A stretch of 64,000 nucleotides of DNA from Pseudomonas sp. GM50 (lineage in GTDB: Bacteria; Pseudomonadota; Gammaproteobacteria; Pseudomonadales; Pseudomonadaceae): contig NZ_AKJK01000069.1 of assembly GCF_000282375.1 (NCBI RefSeq), positions 1-64,000 on the forward strand, written 5' to 3'. Positions 61,151-64,000 of the stretch are shown here, in pieces (the stretch's first letter is position 1; every line of letters begins with the position of its first letter). The position numbers and the translations under genes were made by a program. The notes under the pieces were generated by a model. It worked only from the letters and a program-made list of their open reading frames with translations. It ran no database searches and was not told the DNA's origin.

Positions 61151-61304
61151 TTGTGGGGCGGGGCTTCTGTGGCGAGGGGGCTTGCCCCCGTTCGGCTGCG
61201 AAGCAGTCGTAAACCCTGTACATGCGGTTTAACTTTGAAATGCCGGGGGCGCTTCGCACCCCAACGGGGGCAAGCCCCCTCGCCACAGAAGCCCGCCCCC
61301 ACAG
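61151..61304. repeat. Long-type REP pair with symmetric outer extension
   Basis: Core 61168-61287: TTCGGCTGCGAAGCAGTCG left, TTGGGGTGCGAAGCGCC right (minus). Beyond the core, TGTGGGGCGGGGCTTC (left) and GAAGCCCGCCCCCACA (right) are complementary, extending the palindrome by about 17 bases on each side. It lies between convergent GNAT and cptA-type genes. Confidence 0.86.
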
Positions 61305-61318
61305 GATCCGCGCCAGAA

Positions 61319-63064
61319 TTACTGCTGAACGACTGCCGGAGTGGCCGGCGCGTTCTTGGGCTTCATCAGGCTGAAGTCAATCAACGGCCGCTGCTGACGC
61401 TCATAAGGGTTGCCGATCATCAATGGCCGAGGCTTGAAGCTGTCGCTGACCAGGCTTTTGCTGCGGTCGAGTTCATCGAAACTCAGGCCGGCCAGATCCG
61501 CCCACGTGTGAATCAGTTGCGAACTGCTGTACGGCCGGCTCAAGTCGCCAGCAAAACTCCAGTCATGGGTTTCGCGCCATTTCGGCGAGGCCCAGGCCAT
61601 GAACGGAATGGTGTACATCGGCGCCGTCGGTTTGCTCTCGTTGCGGCCCAGGGTTTTATGGCCAACGGAGTCGAAGACGTCTTCGCCATGGTCGGAGAGG
61701 TACAGCAGGAAGCCGTTCGGATCAGACTTGGCGTAGTCCTTGATCAGGCTCGACACCACGAAGTCGTTGTACAGCACCGCGTTGTCATAGCTGTTGTATG
61801 TCGGCACCTGATCGTCACGCACGCCATCCGGAACACCTTTGCGGTCGGTGAACTTGTTGAACGTCGGCGGGTAACGGTACTGGTAGCTCATGTGCGTGCC
61901 GAGCAAATGCACGACGATCAGCTTGCGTGGTGCCGCATCGGCCAGCGCCTTGTTGAACGGCTCTATCACATCGCCATCGTACTGGGCGGCGTTCTGGTTG
62001 CGGTTGTTGTTCAGGTACACCTGCTCGTCGGCCTGCTCGGAGAAGGTCGTGAGCATGGTGTTGCGCTTGGTCATGGTCTGCTGGTTGGTGATCCAGAAAG
62101 TCTTGTAACCCGCCTGTTTCATCATGCTGACCAGCGACGGTGTCGACAGGTACAGGTCCGGGTTCTCTTCGTCGGCGAACGTCAGTACCTGTTGCAACGC
62201 CTCGATGGTGTAGGGGCGTGGGGTAATGACGTTATCGAAAACCGCCAGTTGATCCTTGAGCTTGTCCAGCTCCGGCGTTGTTTGCCGAGGGTAGCCGTAC
62301 AGGCTCATACGCTGACGGTTGGTGGACTCGCCGATCACCAGCACCAGGGTCGCCGGCTGATTGGCCATCGAATCGGTGAGGTTCTTGAGCGGTGGAATTT
62401 TGCTGGCGCTGTGAAGCATGTCTTGCATGCCGGCCAGGGTATCGAGGTAACGGTGATAGGCCACGGCCATCTGCCAAGGCACGGCGGGCTCGATGCGGGT
62501 TTCGAATTTCTCGAAGCCACCCGCCAAGCTACCGGTGCGCGCGGTTTGCTTGATCAGCGGGTAACCGACCACGGCCAGCAGAATCGCCGTCGCCGCGACC
62601 AACGCCTGGCCGCGTGGCAGGTGCACCGGACGCAAGCGGGTCCACAGGAAATACGCGAACGCGGTATGGGCGAGGAACGCCGGCACCATCCACCAGGCAA
62701 AATACTGGGTCATGTACTCGCCGGCTTCAGACACGTTCGATTCGAACATGATGAAGATGACGCTCTGGGAAAATTCCTGCTGATAGATGAAGAAATAACC
62801 AAGGCTGGCCATCGAACAGGCCCACAGCACCACGCCGATCAGCGCGGCCATCACTCGTGTTTGCTTGGGAAACAGCAGCATCGGCGCGAGCCAGATGGCG
62901 CTCATCACAAAGGCCTGGCGGAACCCGGTAAAACCGGAAGTGCCTGTCAGTTGAATCAGTAGTTGGGTGATGCCGGAAAAATACCAGAAGAACAGAAATA
63001 ACCAGAGAAATCCTGCCCAATCAAAACCTTTCGCAGACGTTTTGCTGCGTTTAAACAAAGCCAT
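61319..63064 (-). CDS. cptA: Phosphoethanolamine transferase, CptA/EptC type
   Basis: 581 residues. Five N-terminal membrane segments (to about residue 170) carry a periplasmic sulfatase-fold domain with nucleophile Thr248 in VIGESTNRQ, then LLGTHMSYQYRYP and LYLSDHGEDVFD metal ligands. Length and sequence suit CptA (E. coli EptC), which adds phosphoethanolamine to the LPS core heptose; lipid A-type EptA is the alternative. Such modification can affect cationic-peptide tolerance. Confidence 0.85.
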   Translation of the reverse strand: MALFKRSKTSAKGFDWAGFLWLFLFFWYFSGITQLLIQLTGTSGFTGFRQAFVMSAIWLAPMLLFPKQTRVMAALIGVVLWACSMASLGYFFIYQQEFSQSVIFIMFESNVSEAGEYMTQYFAWWMVPAFLAHTAFAYFLWTRLRPVHLPRGQALVAATAILLAVVGYPLIKQTARTGSLAGGFEKFETRIEPAVPWQMAVAYHRYLDTLAGMQDMLHSASKIPPLKNLTDSMANQPATLVLVIGESTNRQRMSLYGYPRQTTPELDKLKDQLAVFDNVITPRPYTIEALQQVLTFADEENPDLYLSTPSLVSMMKQAGYKTFWITNQQTMTKRNTMLTTFSEQADEQVYLNNNRNQNAAQYDGDVIEPFNKALADAAPRKLIVVHLLGTHMSYQYRYPPTFNKFTDRKGVPDGVRDDQVPTYNSYDNAVLYNDFVVSSLIKDYAKSDPNGFLLYLSDHGEDVFDSVGHKTLGRNESKPTAPMYTIPFMAWASPKWRETHDWSFAGDLSRPYSSSQLIHTWADLAGLSFDELDRSKSLVSDSFKPRPLMIGNPYERQQRPLIDFSLMKPKNAPATPAVVQQ

Positions 63065-63262
63065 TCAGCACTCCAGCCTGATAATTACTTCGGCCGTCGG
63101 CACTTTCCCTGTCGCAGACGAACGGGCGCCGCGCGGATACCGAGCGGCCACAATGAGCCGGAGTATCGACAAGAAGGTGTGAAAACTTTGTGAGTTGCCA
63201 GAGCTGGCAGAATTGCATCGAGTCGGAAACAGCGGTGGCTGCTTCCGAGTCAAACGAGGGGA

Positions 63263-63445
63263 TCAGGCGTGGGGGGCGCGCTGGGTGACGGGCAAGGGCT
63301 GAGTCTGATTGCCTTGGGTCAGCAGGCGTAATTGCGCGACTTCCCGCTTCAACTGGTCGCGCTCGTCTTTGAGCTGGCGCAGTTCATCGCGACGGATCGT
63401 TACGTAAAGTGTTTGTGCTGGCAGTGCTGTGTGTACGGTGCCCAT
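63263..63445 (-). CDS. Small coiled-coil protein
   Basis: 60 residues. A strongly charged helix RRDELRQLKDERDQLKREVA, followed by QLRLL, is a likely coiled coil; the ends are unstructured. A GAGGTGAGCA site precedes the ATG. It looks like a small conserved pseudomonad protein (possibly DUF6026); function unknown. Confidence 0.65.
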   Translation of the reverse strand: MGTVHTALPAQTLYVTIRRDELRQLKDERDQLKREVAQLRLLTQGNQTQPLPVTQRAPHA

Positions 63446-63717
63446 TGCTCACCTCGCAAATGGCTGTCTCAACTGTAAGTTCGCTCCCGATTTCGGGTGC
63501 TGACTTACTATCGGCGCCAATTTTGATTTCTTTTGCCCCCGAAGGGAACTTTTTTATTTTTCATGGTCGTTGTGTCTTCGGGACGATTCCCGGCGTTATC
63601 AGTCTGGATCGGGCACAATGCCCGGAAACTATGTGCCAGCGCTCTGGACTAACCCTCATTAGTCGCGTTGGGCTATAACCTTTGACACACTTTATTTGTA
63701 GTAGGGAGCATCAGTAC

Positions 63718-64000
63718 ATGCAACTCGGGATTATTGGACTGGGCCGCATGGGCGGTAATATTGCGCGGCGCCTGATGCTCAACGGGCATACCACCGTTGT
63801 TTACGACCGCAATAGCGCCTTTGTCGACACCCTGGCTGAAGAAGGCGCCACCGGTGTTGCCGACTTGCCAGCCCTGGTCGCTGGCCTGGCCAAACCGCGC
63901 GCAGTTTGGGTCATGCTGCCCGCCGGCGCACCCACCGAAGACACCATCGACACCCTGAGCACCTTGCTTGACGCTGGCGATACCATTATCGATGGCGGCA
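63718..64000 (+). CDS. gnd: 6-phosphogluconate dehydrogenase, decarboxylating (3' truncated)
   Basis: 94 residues visible, running off the window. NAD(P)-binding MQLGIIGLGRMGGNIARRLM and VMLPAGAPTEDTID match the shorter YqeC/GntZ-type 6-phosphogluconate dehydrogenases. The enzyme converts 6-phosphogluconate to ribulose-5-phosphate and CO2. GTAGGGAG lies upstream of the ATG. The 272-base gap before it shows no gene. Confidence 0.85.
   Translation, partial: MQLGIIGLGRMGGNIARRLMLNGHTTVVYDRNSAFVDTLAEEGATGVADLPALVAGLAKPRAVWVMLPAGAPTEDTIDTLSTLLDAGDTIIDGG

Noticed and set aside
1809..61304. Repeated GGGGGCTTGCCCCC units considered as CRISPR repeats or insertion-sequence ends
   Set aside because: They are scattered singly between genes as inverted pairs, with no regular spacer array and no transposase. 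They fit paired REP elements.
63196..63209. TGCCAG-N2-CTGGCA inverted repeat upstream of cptA
   Set aside because: Short, about 130 bases from the gene, and no known regulator pattern fits; not enough to call an operator.
63682..63687. TTGACA as a -35 element for gnd
   Set aside because: No acceptable -10 element at 16-18 bases downstream.

Overview
The window looks like the chromosome of a fluorescent Pseudomonas, probably P. fluorescens group. This rests on the GlgE/TreS/TreYZ alpha-glucan and trehalose locus, a PvdQ-type acylase, DUF3203- and DUF883-type small proteins, uniformly high GC, and a dense set of paired REP palindromes of the kind common in that group. No rRNA, tRNA, CRISPR array, phage or insertion sequence was recognised.

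Layout. 1-7.2 kb: the end of a membrane MHYT-GGDEF-EAL protein, an SDR, a MocR-type regulator, a stand-alone ccoG, and small genes around an MgtC-like protein. 7.4-15.2 kb: glgE, a treS-maltokinase fusion and glgB on the + strand. 15.4-18.8 kb: a passenger-poor autotransporter barrel, an EEP-family protein and a PIG-L deacetylase. 19.1-30.0 kb: a minus-strand operon glgA-treZ-malQ-treY-DUF2934-glgX. TreS and its kinase domain make maltose-1-phosphate, GlgE polymerises it, GlgB branches the glucan, GlgX and MalQ trim and remodel it, and TreY/TreZ release trehalose. No glgC or glgP is present in the window.

30.5-40.4 kb: metabolic enzymes, a YqaA/DUF411 pair, an aldo-keto reductase with a divergent LysR gene and a palindromic operator candidate, a 45-residue lipoprotein, a short Fur-like regulator, pvdQ, and an orphan FecR-type anti-sigma gene. 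40.8-45.6 kb: one 1603-residue gene that I read as a dermonecrotic-toxin-like (DUF6543-type) protein. It has four internal repeats and a C-terminal zinc-protease-like module (HEFSH, then TVD, then NADS); this is the most interesting object here. 45.8-57.2 kb: dpkA-like reductase, DUF883, LysR-nitrilase, GNAT, PhoD-like phosphatase, LEA2 lipoprotein, NCS2 permease, and a LysR/polyamine-binding-protein/agmatinase unit. 57.4-64 kb: a WYL regulator, NTF2-like, ZapE/AFG1-like ATPase, DinB-like and GNAT proteins, a CptA-type phosphoethanolamine transferase, a small coiled-coil protein, and the start of a 6-phosphogluconate dehydrogenase gene.

Fifteen paired inverted REP elements in two families lie between genes. 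The long family always pairs two different sub-types, and several members have arms extended outward in complementary fashion. All functions come from reading motifs by eye; no database search was run.
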